DNA of 64,000 bases from Planctomycetota bacterium (GTDB taxonomy: Bacteria > Planctomycetota > UBA1135 > UBA2386), in the NCBI GenBank assembly GCA_016793265.1, contig JAEUHT010000300.1:35886-99885 (forward strand). Direction: 5' to 3'. How positions within the stretch are numbered: position 1 is the first letter of the stretch; every line of letters begins with the position of its first letter. Both the position numbers and the translations under genes were made by a program. Positions 7,872-16,697 of the stretch are shown piece after piece. The notes beneath the pieces were generated by a model. That model was not told where the DNA came from, did no database searches, and saw nothing but the letters and a program-made list of their open reading frames with translations.

Positions 7872-8843
7872 ATGGCCACCGTTCGCCCGCGCCCACACGA
7901 CCTCGTAGTCGGCTTCTTGTTGACGTGGGCGCTGACCGCCCAGGACCCGGCGGTGGTGGTGCCACGCGACGACGCGCGGCTCGAACAGATCATCGTCGAG
8001 CGTTGTGCTGCGGCGCTCGCGAAGGGGGAGCTGGTGCGTGCCGAGCGGCTCGCCGGGCAGCTCGGTGGCGCCGGCAAGCTGGCAGCGGCGTCGACGCCGC
8101 TGCGGCAGCAGCGCCTCGACGGGCCGGAGCTGCACGACCTCGTCGCCGCGAGCGTGCGCATCGTCGGCCACTACTACCGCTGCAAGGAATGCGAACACTG
8201 GCACTTCTCGGGCGCCTCGGGCTTCTGTGTCGACGCCGACGGCCACGTCGCCAGTTGTGCCCACGTCGTGGCTCCCGATGCGACGATGGCCGAGGCCTAT
8301 CTCGTGGTGGCGGATCTGGCCGGCAACGTCTGGCCGGCGCGGGCAGTGGTGGCCAGCGATGTCGCCGCCGACGTCTGCGTGCTGGCGACCGGCGCCAAGG
8401 GCACCGTGCCGCTGCCGCTGCGCGACCTTGTTCGCGTTGGGGAACGCTGTTGGTGCTTGTCGAACCCCGACCACCAGTTCGGCTTCTTCAGCGAAGGCGT
8501 GGTGGCGCGCTGCTACCTGGCGCCGCCGGAGCCTGCGATCCCCGCGCCGCCGGCGACGGGCGCGGCCGCCGGCACCGCCGGGGTCGGGCCCGCCGCGCAA
8601 TCGACCCTGGCGCCGCTGCCGTGGCTGCACGTGACCTGCGACTTCGCCAAGGGCAGCAGCGGCGGTCCGATCGTCGATGCCATGGGCAACCTGATCGGCG
8701 TCGCGCAGTCGACGACGACGGTCGTCTACGACGAGGCGGCCGAACTGGTCGACACCCAGATGGTGTTCAAGACCGCGAGCCCGGCAAAGGCGCTGCAGGC
8801 CCTGCTGCCGCCCGCCGCCGCCGCCGCACCGGCGCAGCGCTGA
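7872..8843 (+). CDS. Secreted trypsin-like serine protease
   Basis: A 323-residue protein of the trypsin-2 (HtrA-like catalytic domain) family, without PDZ domains. A signal sequence (LVVGFLLTWALTAQ, about residues 11-24) precedes a helical segment, then the protease domain from about residue 90. The catalytic triad is readable: H131 in SCAHVVAP, D167 in AADVCVLA, S263 in GSSGGPIVD. A cysteine-containing patch (RCKECEHWHF, about 103-112) just before the domain is unusual. An Ala/Pro-rich loop (about 220-245) interrupts the domain and the C-terminus ends in an Ala-rich tail. The target is unknown; a periplasmic or extracellular location is inferred from the signal peptide. Confidence 0.88.
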   Translation: MATVRPRPHDLVVGFLLTWALTAQDPAVVVPRDDARLEQIIVERCAAALAKGELVRAERLAGQLGGAGKLAAASTPLRQQRLDGPELHDLVAASVRIVGHYYRCKECEHWHFSGASGFCVDADGHVASCAHVVAPDATMAEAYLVVADLAGNVWPARAVVASDVAADVCVLATGAKGTVPLPLRDLVRVGERCWCLSNPDHQFGFFSEGVVARCYLAPPEPAIPAPPATGAAAGTAGVGPAAQSTLAPLPWLHVTCDFAKGSSGGPIVDAMGNLIGVAQSTTTVVYDEAAELVDTQMVFKTASPAKALQALLPPAAAAAPAQR

Positions 8844-8928
8844 CGCCGCGGGCGCGCACAAAGCTGCGACGGAAGGCACGGCCGGCTGGCCTTGGCTGAC
8901 CCGCCGCCGTATCGTGCTCCGCCCTTTC

Positions 8929-10260
8929 GTGGCAATTCCTCGCGTCACCATCATCGGCCGCCCGAACGTCGGCAAGTCGAGCCTCTTCAACCGGCTCGTC
9001 GGTCGACGCGTGTCGATCGTCGAACCCACCGCCGGCGTCACCCGCGACCGCGTCAGCGTGGCGGTGCGCTACGCCGAGCGGCAGTTCGAGGTGGTCGATA
9101 CCGGCGGCCTCGGCCTCGTCGACGAGGCGCTGCTGAAGGACCACGTCGAGGCGCAGATCCAGTACGCGCTGGAACTCGCCGACGTGATCATCTTCGTCGT
9201 CGACGGCAAGGATGGTCGCGTGCCGGGCGACGACCTCGTGGCGCAGCGCCTGCGTACGCTCGGCAAGCCGATGCTGCTCGTCGCCAACAAGGTCGAGTCG
9301 TTCCTCGACGAGGTCGGCATCGCCGAGTGGATGCGCTTCGGCTTCGGCGAACCGCTGCCGGTCAGCGCCAAGGAGGGTTTTGGCATCTCGGTGCTGCTGG
9401 ACCAGATCGTCGGCATGCTGCCGCCCAAGACCGAGGCGGAGGACGCGACCGAAGGCGACGTGCTGCGGTTCGCCGTGGTCGGCAAGCGCAACTCCGGCAA
9501 GTCGACGATCATCAACCGTTTCGCCGGCGAGGACCGCGTCATCGTCTCCGAGCTGCCGGGCACCACGCGCGACGCGGTCGACGTCGTCTTCGAGTTCGGC
9601 GGCAAGAAGCTGTTGGCGATCGACACCGCCGGCGTGCGCAAGAAGAAGAGCCTCGAACACGCCATCGAGCTGTTTGCCCACGCGCGCAGCAACGACAGCA
9701 TCCGGCGCTCGAACGTCGTCGTGCACATGTTCGACGTGCGCGAGCCGATCAGCCAGGTCGACAAGAGCCTCGCCGCCTACAGCGTCGAGCAGCACAAGCC
9801 GGTCGTATTGGTCGGCAACAAGATCGACCTGGCGCCGGAGCTCGACCTCAAGAAGTGGGACGCCTACATCAAGCAGCAGCTACCGGGCCTCGACCACGCG
9901 CCGGTCGTGTTCTTGTCGGCGCAGGACGGCACCAACGTCGAAGGGCTGCTGGAGCTCTTGTTCGAGCTGCGGGAGCAGACGCGCATCCAGGTGCCGACCG
10001 CCAAGCTCAACGCCGTGCTGCAGGAGGCGCGCGACCGGCTGCTGCCGTCGTCGGGCGGGCACTTCCCGAAGCTGTTCTACGGCACCCAGATCGGCACCGA
10101 GCCGCTGGCGATGATGGTGTTCGTCAACGAGCCGCGGTTGTTCCGGGGCCAATACGAGCGCTACCTCGCGCAGGTGCTGCGCAACGCCTTCGGATGCCCC
10201 GAAGTGCCGATCAAGTTCGTCTTCCGCCGCCGCGACAAGATCGTGCTCGACGATCGTTGA
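8929..10260 (+). CDS. der: Ribosome-assembly GTPase Der (EngA)
   Basis: A 443-residue tandem-GTPase required for 50S ribosome maturation. Both G domains are intact: GRPNVGKSS (about residues 10-18), DTGG and NKVE in the first, then GKRNSGKST (about 185-193), DTAG and NKID in the second, followed by the KH-like C-terminal domain (VPTAKLNAVLQEARDR...). The start GTG at 8929 gives VAIPRVTIIGRPNVGKSS, matching family N-termini; an upstream GTG at 8914 is less likely. The stop codon lies inside the first unit of a short 16-bp tandem repeat. Confidence 0.95.
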   Translation: MAIPRVTIIGRPNVGKSSLFNRLVGRRVSIVEPTAGVTRDRVSVAVRYAERQFEVVDTGGLGLVDEALLKDHVEAQIQYALELADVIIFVVDGKDGRVPGDDLVAQRLRTLGKPMLLVANKVESFLDEVGIAEWMRFGFGEPLPVSAKEGFGISVLLDQIVGMLPPKTEAEDATEGDVLRFAVVGKRNSGKSTIINRFAGEDRVIVSELPGTTRDAVDVVFEFGGKKLLAIDTAGVRKKKSLEHAIELFAHARSNDSIRRSNVVVHMFDVREPISQVDKSLAAYSVEQHKPVVLVGNKIDLAPELDLKKWDAYIKQQLPGLDHAPVVFLSAQDGTNVEGLLELLFELREQTRIQVPTAKLNAVLQEARDRLLPSSGGHFPKLFYGTQIGTEPLAMMVFVNEPRLFRGQYERYLAQVLRNAFGCPEVPIKFVFRRRDKIVLDDR

Positions 10261-10319
10261 GTCGGCTGGGCGTTGAGTCGGCTGGGCGTTGAGTCGGCTG
10301 GGCGCTGAGTCGGTGGGGC
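10256..10319 (+). repeat. 16-bp tandem repeat, four units, beginning in the der stop codon
   Basis: Units of GTTGAGTCGGCTGGGC start at 10256, 10272 and 10288; a fourth, diverged copy (GCTGAGTCGGTGGGGC) starts at 10304. The first unit contains the TGA of der, so the expansion leaves the protein end untouched. No function is visible. Confidence 0.9.
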
Positions 10320-10475
10320 GGGGCCAGGGGTCGCCCGGGCAGTCGCCCGCTGCCTTCCATCGGCGCACCGAATCGAGACTGAGCGGCCGGCGCCATCGCA
10401 CCGGCCGCACGCGCGCAGCCACGTGAATCCTTGTCGCGTCGGTGGAATCGGCCCCAGTTCAGGGCTACATAGCGG

Positions 10476-10484
10476 TGTTATAGT
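10476..10484 (+). promoter_or_regulatory. Candidate extended -10 promoter for the radical SAM gene
   Basis: TG-T-TATAGT (TG at 10476-10477, hexamer 10479-10484) is an extended -10 element in an otherwise GC-rich intergenic region. The -35 region (AGTTCA-like, around 10456) is weak. A transcript would start near 10491 and give a leader of about 30 bases before the ATG at 10521. Confidence 0.45.
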
Positions 10485-10520
10485 CCTTCGCCTCCAGCTC
10501 GCCTCGCACCGCTCGTCCGC

Positions 10521-12089
10521 ATGAAGGTCACGCTCATCCATCCGCCGGTCTACATCAACAAGAACGGCCTGACCGCCTTGCGGCCGAGTCTGCCGCTCGG
10601 GCTCGCCTACATCGCGGCGGTGTTGCGCGACGACAAGCACGAGCTGCACGTCATCGACGCGCTCGGGGCGGCACCCGAGCAGATGCAGCCGGATGGCGAC
10701 ATCTGGCGCCTCGGCCTCACGCCGGAGCAGATCGTCGCGGCGATTCCGTCGGGCACCCAGGCCATCGGCATCACTTCGATGTGGAGCTACAGCTGGCCGA
10801 TCGTGCGCGAGCTGATCCAGAAGGTGAAGGCCGCGTTCCCGAAGGTGCCGATCGTGTGCGGCGGCGAGCACTTCACGGCCGTGCCCGACCTGTCGATGGA
10901 GCAGGCGCCGATCGACTTCCTGGTGCTCGGCGAAGGTGAAGAGACCGCGGTGGCGCTGTTCCGCGCGCTCGAACTCGGCCTCGACCACACCGTGATCCCG
11001 GGCATCGTGTTCCGCACCGCCGACGGCAAATGGCAGACGAACCCGCGCCGCGATCGCATCAAGAACGTCGACGAGCTGCCGTGGCCGGCCTGGGAGTACT
11101 TCGACGTCGAGGCCTACTCGAGCAATCGCCTCGTCAGCGGCATCTACTACGGCAAGACGGTGCCGATCCTGGCGACGCGGGGCTGTCCGTACCAGTGCAC
11201 CTACTGCAGCTCGCCCAACATGTGGACGACGCGCTGGTACGCGCGCACGCCGAAGGACGTGCTCGACGAGATCGAGAGCTACGTCAAGCGCTATGGCGCC
11301 TCGAACTTCCCCTTCCAAGACCTCACCGCCATCCTCAAGCGCGAGTGGGTGGTCGAGTTCTGCCAGGAGGTCGAGCAGCGCGGCCTGAAGATCACCTGGC
11401 AGCTGCCGGCCGGCACGCGCAGCGAGATCATCGACGAAGAGGTCGCCGGCCTGCTCGTGCGCAGCGGCTGCCGTTCGCTGAACTTCGCGCCCGAATCGGG
11501 CAGCGAACGTACGCGCAAGCACATGAAGAAGATGCTGACCGACGAGAAGCTGTTCCGCGCGGTGCGGGCGTCGGTCAAGGCGGGCCTCAACGTCGGCGCC
11601 TTCTTCGTGCTGGCCTATCCAACCGATGAGAAGGAGGACCTCGAGGCGTCGGTGCGGCTCGCCGCCAAGCTCGGCAAGGCCGGCGTCGACGACGTCTCGG
11701 CCGGCTTCTTCTTCCCGCTGCCGAACACCGAGATCACGCGCCAGCTCGAGAAGGAGGGCAAGATCAAGTACGACGACGCGTTCCTGAAGCTGCCGATCTA
11801 CGTGCACAACACGTACCTCAGCGAGGATCGCAAGTTCAACGAGCACTTCACGGCCAAGGAGCTCACGAAGTGGAAGTACCGCGTCGTGCGCGCCTTCTAC
11901 ACGCGCAGCCTGTTGCTGCGGCCGTGGCGCGGCCTGCGCATCCTGTGGAACACGCTGCGCGGCAAGGAGACCTCGAAGATGGAGTCGTTCGTGCAGGAGA
12001 CGCTGCGCAAGCTGCGGCTGCGCAAGCGGGCGCCGGCGGCGCCGGTGCGGCCGGCGGCGAACGACGGACGGGTCCCCGCGAAGGGCTGA
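10521..12089 (+). CDS. B12-binding-domain radical SAM protein
   Basis: A 522-residue enzyme of the cobalamin-binding radical SAM class. The N-terminal part (about residues 1-170) is a B12-binding Rossmann-like domain opening KVTLIHPP and containing GLAYIAAVLR, VCGGEHFTA and LVLGEGEETA. The radical SAM core has the 4Fe-4S motif C222-P-Y-Q-C226-T-Y-C229, then LQ-rich barrel strands and PESGSERTRKHMKK. The basic C-terminus (KLRLRKRAPA...) is low-complexity. Relatives carry out methylations or ring rearrangements in hopanoid, chlorophyll or natural-product pathways; nothing here fixes the substrate. The neighbouring GT4 glycosyltransferase is convergent, with only three bases between the stops. 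Confidence 0.9.
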   Translation: MKVTLIHPPVYINKNGLTALRPSLPLGLAYIAAVLRDDKHELHVIDALGAAPEQMQPDGDIWRLGLTPEQIVAAIPSGTQAIGITSMWSYSWPIVRELIQKVKAAFPKVPIVCGGEHFTAVPDLSMEQAPIDFLVLGEGEETAVALFRALELGLDHTVIPGIVFRTADGKWQTNPRRDRIKNVDELPWPAWEYFDVEAYSSNRLVSGIYYGKTVPILATRGCPYQCTYCSSPNMWTTRWYARTPKDVLDEIESYVKRYGASNFPFQDLTAILKREWVVEFCQEVEQRGLKITWQLPAGTRSEIIDEEVAGLLVRSGCRSLNFAPESGSERTRKHMKKMLTDEKLFRAVRASVKAGLNVGAFFVLAYPTDEKEDLEASVRLAAKLGKAGVDDVSAGFFFPLPNTEITRQLEKEGKIKYDDAFLKLPIYVHNTYLSEDRKFNEHFTAKELTKWKYRVVRAFYTRSLLLRPWRGLRILWNTLRGKETSKMESFVQETLRKLRLRKRAPAAPVRPAANDGRVPAKG

Positions 12090-12092
12090 GCC

Positions 12093-13271
12093 TCAGCCGC
12101 GCCTCTGCGCGAGCAGCTCGGTGATGCGTTCGAGCTGATGCGCCGCGACGGCGTCGGCGTCGAGGTGTTGCCTGGCCCAGGCGTGGGCGCTGCGACCGGC
12201 GGTGCCGGCGGTCGCAGGGTCGCAGAGCAGCCGCAGGCATTGCTGCGCCAGCTCCGGAGCCGTCTCGGCGAGGCGGCAGGCGAGCGGCGGGGCCTCGTTG
12301 CCGCGGGCCCCCAGGCGGTTGGTCACGACCGGCACACCGTGCGCCAAGGCGACGAGGTTCTTCATGCGCACGCCGTCGCCGGAGTAGACCGGCGACAGTA
12401 CGAAACGAACGCTCGCCAGCAGGGCGTGCAGATCGGGCACGAAGCCGACCACCTCGACACCCGGCAGTTCGCCGAGCGCGCGCACACGTTCGCTGTGGGC
12501 GCCGGCCAATCGCAGCACGAAGTCCGGCTGCTGCCGACGCACCAGCGGCACCACTTCGTGCGCGAGCCGGGCCGCTGCTTCGGGATTTGGCGCGTGCTGG
12601 TAATCGCCGAGGAACAGGGCGCGCCCCGGCGCCAGCTCCGGGTGCACGGGTTCGGCGGGCACGACGACGGTCGGCGGTCGCACCAGCACCGGGCGCGCGA
12701 GCTGGCTCGACAGGCTGGAGGCATCTTCCGCGGTCAACGCCTGCAGCACGTCGGCCTGGCTGTAGAAGCGTTGCACGTAGCGGCGCCACAACCGGCGGTC
12801 GCGCGCGTCCCCGAGGCGGCCGAGCCCGGTATGAGTGTTCGCTGGGCAGCCCGCTTCGTGGTCCGTGAACACCGTCGGCACACCGCGCAGGGCCGGCAGG
12901 TACTGCGCCATCTGCGCCATCTCGACCAGGGCAGCGTCGGGGCGCCATTCGGTGACGGCCTGACGGACGAGCACCTCGAGGCGGCGGCTCGCGTGTTTGG
13001 CGGCGACCAGCGGGGAGCGACGCCAGCGCCAGAGCATGCGCACGCGGTCGCTCGGCCGCGCGACCCCATCTGGGCGATCCTCCCGCGCGGCGAGTCCGAG
13101 CCAAGCCCAGGGCACGGCGGGGGCGGCGGGCTGTCCCGCGTGCAGGGTCAGGCTGACGAGGCCCAGTTCCGCGCGGCGCGCCAGGCCGTCGACCAGGCTC
13201 GCCAAGTACGCCCCGCCGCCATGAGCCGCGGAGCGGCACGGCGGGAACGGCGTCACGAGCAACAGGCGCAT
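12093..13271 (-). CDS. Glycosyltransferase family 4 (group 1) protein
   Basis: A 392-residue cytoplasmic glycosyltransferase with a GT-B fold. The N-terminus LLLVTPFPPCRSAAHGGGAY is the usual acceptor-domain opening with a Gly-rich loop. The C-terminal donor domain shows LGDYQHAPNPEAAARLAHEV, VEVVGFVPDLHALLASVRFVLSP and the characteristic GDGVRMKNLVALAHGVPVV segment, which places the nucleotide-sugar-binding Glu/Lys region. It probably adds a sugar to a lipid-linked glycan. The sugar and acceptor are not predictable. About 250 bases separate its start from the divergent HEAT-repeat gene; TTGACA hexamers occur there (13288 and 13443) but neither has a convincing -10 partner. Confidence 0.88.
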   Translation of the reverse strand: MRLLLVTPFPPCRSAAHGGGAYLASLVDGLARRAELGLVSLTLHAGQPAAPAVPWAWLGLAAREDRPDGVARPSDRVRMLWRWRRSPLVAAKHASRRLEVLVRQAVTEWRPDAALVEMAQMAQYLPALRGVPTVFTDHEAGCPANTHTGLGRLGDARDRRLWRRYVQRFYSQADVLQALTAEDASSLSSQLARPVLVRPPTVVVPAEPVHPELAPGRALFLGDYQHAPNPEAAARLAHEVVPLVRRQQPDFVLRLAGAHSERVRALGELPGVEVVGFVPDLHALLASVRFVLSPVYSGDGVRMKNLVALAHGVPVVTNRLGARGNEAPPLACRLAETAPELAQQCLRLLCDPATAGTAGRSAHAWARQHLDADAVAAHQLERITELLAQRRG

Positions 13272-13523
13272 GGGCCTAGTAGATTACTTGACAAAGGGTT
13301 GTGGGGTCCACGGGATGCGGGTCGAGGGCCAAGGAAGTGGCAGAGAACGGCTGCCAGCCAGGGCGGGGGCGTGCGGTGGCTATCAGGGGGCGGCCAACGA
13401 CGCGTGAGGAGGCGCACAGGCAGTGGCAGTGCCCTCCGTCTTTTGACATAATCCGCGCCACCTACTGAGGGCCTGTCGGGCTGCCTTGCAAGGATGGCGG
13501 TTCGACGTAACCGAGCCGATCGT

Positions 13524-15122
13524 ATGAACGACACCGTCAAGACCATCGTAGGCTTGCTGGAGACTGGCAAGCCCGAGCTGCAAGTTGCGGCTGCGCAGAT
13601 CCTTGGCGAGTTGCGCGCGAAGGAGCCCGCGGTCGCCAGGTGCCTTGGTGCCGGTTTGCGCCGGTCCAATGTGCTCGGGCGCTTCTGTCTGGAGGCATTG
13701 GCCAAGATCGCCACGCCGGACGCTTTGCAGATCATTGCCCAGGCGACCGTCGAGAACGAATCGCTCGCCGACCACGCCGCACACCTGCTCACGGAGGTTG
13801 GAGCATCAGCCCATGGGGTGCTCGCAGCGATCTACCCCCAAGCGATTGGTGACCAGCGCCAACGCATTCTCGGCATCCTCGCCCGCAGCATCAGCAAGGA
13901 CTCGGTATCCGTACTCCAGCACGCGCTGTTGGCGCCGGAGACTGCCGAGTTGGCGGCGCGCCTGCTGGGGGATGCTGCCGGGCGGTTCCCGCCAGCGTTG
14001 CAGAAGCCCTTTCGCGAAGGCCTGACCAAGCACCTGGAGTCGCCGCTGCCGGAGCTGACCGTGGTCAAGATCCTCGAGACGCTCGCCCGCGTCGATGCCG
14101 AGGGCAGCCGCAGCACCTTGCTCGCGTTCACCGACGCCCAGAAGGCGCCAGCGGTGCGTTCGGCTGCGTTCCGCGGGCTGCGGCGCAGCAAGCTGACGGC
14201 GGCGCAGGTGCGTGCGTGCCTCGAAGTGCTCGAAGACCAGAAGCAGAAGGACGTGCAGGACGCCGTTCGCGACCTGCTGGTCGAGCTCCCGGAGCTGCCG
14301 GAGGGCCTGCTGCCGGTGCTCAAGCGCTTGCTCGTGGCGCGCGCAGCCGAGCAGAGGCTGTTCGCCCTGCGCATGCTGCGGACGGCCGGTGGCGCCGAGA
14401 TGGCCAAGGTGGCGGTGAAGCTGCTCGATCACGATGACGATCGCTTCCGCGCCGCCGCTGCCGAAGCCCTGGCCAACAACAAGCAGGCTGCCGAGCCGCT
14501 GCTCAAGGTGTTGCTGACCAGCAAGAACCTGCAGCTCGTCGACATGGCTGGCAGCATCCTGCTGCGGCTGGCGCCAGCGCTGCCGCCGAAGTTCGCACGT
14601 GCTGCGGCGGAGAAGGCCGTCAAGCTGGTTGGTGGCAACACCAAAGTCGCCGACCTGCTGATCGAGATCGCGCTCGCTGCCGTTGGTGCCAAACTCGTCG
14701 GCTTCTTCGTCGAACGCGCCGTGCGTTTGCGCCGCGCGCATCAGGAAGCGCAGGCGCTGCACCTGCTGGCGCGTCTGGCCGCGTCGCCGCACGGCGACCA
14801 CGAAGTGCACTACCAGATCGCGCTGACCAAGCTGCTGCTCGACATGGCGCGACCCGAGGGCGAGGCAGGTGCCGAGGCGCCGGGCAACTCGACCATGGGC
14901 TTCTTCGCCGTGCTGGCGCGCAACGGCTTCCCGCTGTTCGATCGCCTGCGCAAGGAGAACGCGGTCACGCCGGAGGCCATGCTGCGCATCGCCACCCACT
15001 TCACCGCTGCCGTCGGGCCCGAACGGCGCCTCGGCACCGACCTGCTGCAGCACTTGGCGATGCGTACCAAGGGGCGCGCCGGCGATGAGGCCCGCGTCGT
15101 GCTGCGCGCCGTCGGGGGCTGA
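13524..15122 (+). CDS. HEAT-repeat protein
   Basis: A protein of about 532 residues built of antiparallel helix pairs. Repeating patterns of about 30 residues such as PELQVAAAQILGELRAKEP, RFRAAAAEALANNKQ and QLVDMAGSILLRLAP are HEAT/armadillo-like throughout roughly residues 1-400. There is no signal peptide or membrane segment, so it should be a cytoplasmic scaffold. The C-terminal 130 residues are helical but less repetitive. Lys-rich segments (EDQKQKDVQDAV) suggest a charged surface. The start is uncertain: ATG 13524 (MNDTVKTIVGLLE) gives a clean first helix, while ATG 13494 would add a ten-residue basic extension. Its partner is unknown. Confidence 0.82.
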   Translation: MNDTVKTIVGLLETGKPELQVAAAQILGELRAKEPAVARCLGAGLRRSNVLGRFCLEALAKIATPDALQIIAQATVENESLADHAAHLLTEVGASAHGVLAAIYPQAIGDQRQRILGILARSISKDSVSVLQHALLAPETAELAARLLGDAAGRFPPALQKPFREGLTKHLESPLPELTVVKILETLARVDAEGSRSTLLAFTDAQKAPAVRSAAFRGLRRSKLTAAQVRACLEVLEDQKQKDVQDAVRDLLVELPELPEGLLPVLKRLLVARAAEQRLFALRMLRTAGGAEMAKVAVKLLDHDDDRFRAAAAEALANNKQAAEPLLKVLLTSKNLQLVDMAGSILLRLAPALPPKFARAAAEKAVKLVGGNTKVADLLIEIALAAVGAKLVGFFVERAVRLRRAHQEAQALHLLARLAASPHGDHEVHYQIALTKLLLDMARPEGEAGAEAPGNSTMGFFAVLARNGFPLFDRLRKENAVTPEAMLRIATHFTAAVGPERRLGTDLLQHLAMRTKGRAGDEARVVLRAVGG

Positions 15123-15250
15123 AACGGGACTGATGGCTTGCGTGGTGCAATGGAGCCGGCCACCTGGGGTGGCGGCCCGCCGCTGCGTTTCGTCGCGTCT
15201 CTTGGCGGCTACCTAGCTCCCCGCAACCACTTGCGGAAGGGCGGTGCCAA

Positions 15251-16036
15251 TCAGGCCATCACTCCTGAGGCCGCCTGGCCCATACGCACCCGCTGTCCCG
15301 GGGGCAGGTCGAGAAACGTCGCCGCGCCTGGGCCGACGATGGCCACGACCGTCGAGCCGAAGCCGAACTGGCCGAGCTCCTCACCTGGCGACACCGGGCC
15401 GCCGGGTTTCGTGACGAGGGTGCCGCCGACGTTGTAGGCGCCGACCATCACCAGGGCCGCGGGCTGGCCGGTCCGCAAGCGGCAGTGGAACACGTGGCGG
15501 CTGTTGCGTGCGAACAGGCGGTCGATGCAGCGCACGGCCGGTGGGTTGACCGGGAACAGGGTGCCCGGCAGCGGCACGACGGCCTCGACCTGCCCGGCGA
15601 ACGCGCTGTGCACCCGGTGGTAGTCGCCTGGCGCCAGGTAGATCGTGGCCTGGCTGCCGCCTTCGAGGGCCGCGGCGAGGGCGCGGTCGCCGAGCAGGTC
15701 GGCGAGCTCGTAGTCGTTGCCCTTGATCTGGCTGATGCGGCCACCGCGCACGGGCCCCGTGGTGACGATGCGGCCATCACACGGCCAGACCAGTGCCGTC
15801 GAGGCGATCGGTCGGGCTCCGGGCCGCAAGGCACGGCGGAAGAACGCCTGCAGCGAACGGAACTCGCTTGGTGGTGCCGCGGCTTCCTCGAGCGTGGCGC
15901 CGTAGCGGCGGGCAAACCAGCCGAACAAGCGCGGGCGCAGTCGTTCGGGCAGCGGCAGGCTGCACATGAAGCCGGTCAGGCGCGACAGCAGCACCTTCGG
16001 CAGGGCGGTCAGGAGCAGGCGTCGTACAGCGCTCAT
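15251..16036 (-). CDS. psd: Phosphatidylserine decarboxylase proenzyme
   Basis: A 261-residue enzyme that makes phosphatidylethanolamine from phosphatidylserine at the inner membrane. Recognisable segments are LQAFFRRALRPGARPI, PCDGRIV, IKGNDYELADLLGD, YLAPGDYHRVHSA, PGTLFPVNPPA and the self-cleavage site GQFGFGSTVVAIVG, where cleavage between G227 and S228 would create the pyruvoyl cofactor. The active-site His of DYHRVH is present. The start at 16036 (MSAVRRLLLTALPK) follows the usual N-terminal membrane-associated helix; the longer open frame lacks family similarity. No pssA synthase is adjacent. Confidence 0.93.
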   Translation of the reverse strand: MSAVRRLLLTALPKVLLSRLTGFMCSLPLPERLRPRLFGWFARRYGATLEEAAAPPSEFRSLQAFFRRALRPGARPIASTALVWPCDGRIVTTGPVRGGRISQIKGNDYELADLLGDRALAAALEGGSQATIYLAPGDYHRVHSAFAGQVEAVVPLPGTLFPVNPPAVRCIDRLFARNSRHVFHCRLRTGQPAALVMVGAYNVGGTLVTKPGGPVSPGEELGQFGFGSTVVAIVGPGAATFLDLPPGQRVRMGQAASGVMA

Positions 16037-16154
16037 CGGTCCGCGCCAACAGTCCGCGGCAGGGGCGCTGCACGCAAGCGCCTTCGCGACTCGTGGCGCC
16101 GCGCCTACGTTGCCATCGACGATCGTGTCGCCGCCGCCACCCTGACGTGGCAAG

Positions 16155-16673
16155 ATGGTGCCCATGCTCCTGCGCCTCTCCGTGTTGCTGTCCGGTGTGC
16201 TGGTCGCCTGCGGCCAGCCGGCGCCCTCGCGTCCCGGAGCGAACACGCTCGTGCTCGAAGTCGGCGGCGACCATGGGTCGTTGCGGCGGTCGTTGGTCGC
16301 GGCCGGAGTCGCGGTCGAGGCCTCGCACCGGCTGCGGCCCGATCCGGCGGCCGCGGCAGCTGACCCCGCCACCGGTGTTGCGGTTGGTCCGTCGGCTGCC
16401 CCGCAGGAACCGCCGCCGCGTCAGGAAGGCCCGCCCGCGCCACCGCCGACGCCAGCTCCCGAGCCGGTGGCCCCAGTGCCGCAGCCTGAGCCGGATCACT
16501 TTGTGGTCCTCCTGCAGCGCGGGCAGACGCTGATCCACCTGGCCAAGAAGCACCTCGGCAACGGCAATCGCTACCGGGAGATCATGGCCTGCAACGGCTG
16601 GAACGAGGCCGACACGAGGCGCCTGAAGGAAGGGCAGGAAGTGAAGATCCCGCGCGCGCCGGCGGCGCGCTGA
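16155..16673 (+). CDS. LysM-domain lipoprotein
   Basis: A 172-residue exported protein. The N-terminus MVPMLLRLSVLLSGVLVACG is a lipoprotein signal with lipobox LVAC (C19). About 60 residues of Pro/Ala/Glu-rich linker (about 60-112) follow, then a C-terminal LysM domain (HFVVLLQRGQTLIHLAKKHL ... YREIMACNGW ... LKEGQEVKIP) of the kind that binds peptidoglycan N-acetylglucosamine. It is likely anchored to the outer membrane with the LysM reaching the cell wall. A second ATG three codons in (16164) is an equally plausible start. The gene lies between psd (divergent) and trmO (25 bases downstream). Confidence 0.85.
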   Translation: MVPMLLRLSVLLSGVLVACGQPAPSRPGANTLVLEVGGDHGSLRRSLVAAGVAVEASHRLRPDPAAAAADPATGVAVGPSAAPQEPPPRQEGPPAPPPTPAPEPVAPVPQPEPDHFVVLLQRGQTLIHLAKKHLGNGNRYREIMACNGWNEADTRRLKEGQEVKIPRAPAAR

Positions 16674-16697
16674 GCGCAGCTGGAGGCCGAGTCGACC

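Noticed and set aside
7726..7965. An 80-residue N-terminal extension of the FixJ-type regulator
   Set aside because: It is Pro/Arg/Gly-rich, overlaps the divergent protease gene and lacks family similarity, while AGGAGA marks the start at 7725.
13288..13448. TTGACA hexamers at 13288 and 13443 as promoters for the HEAT-repeat gene
   Set aside because: Neither has a recognisable -10 at 16-18 bases, so they are not listed as promoters.
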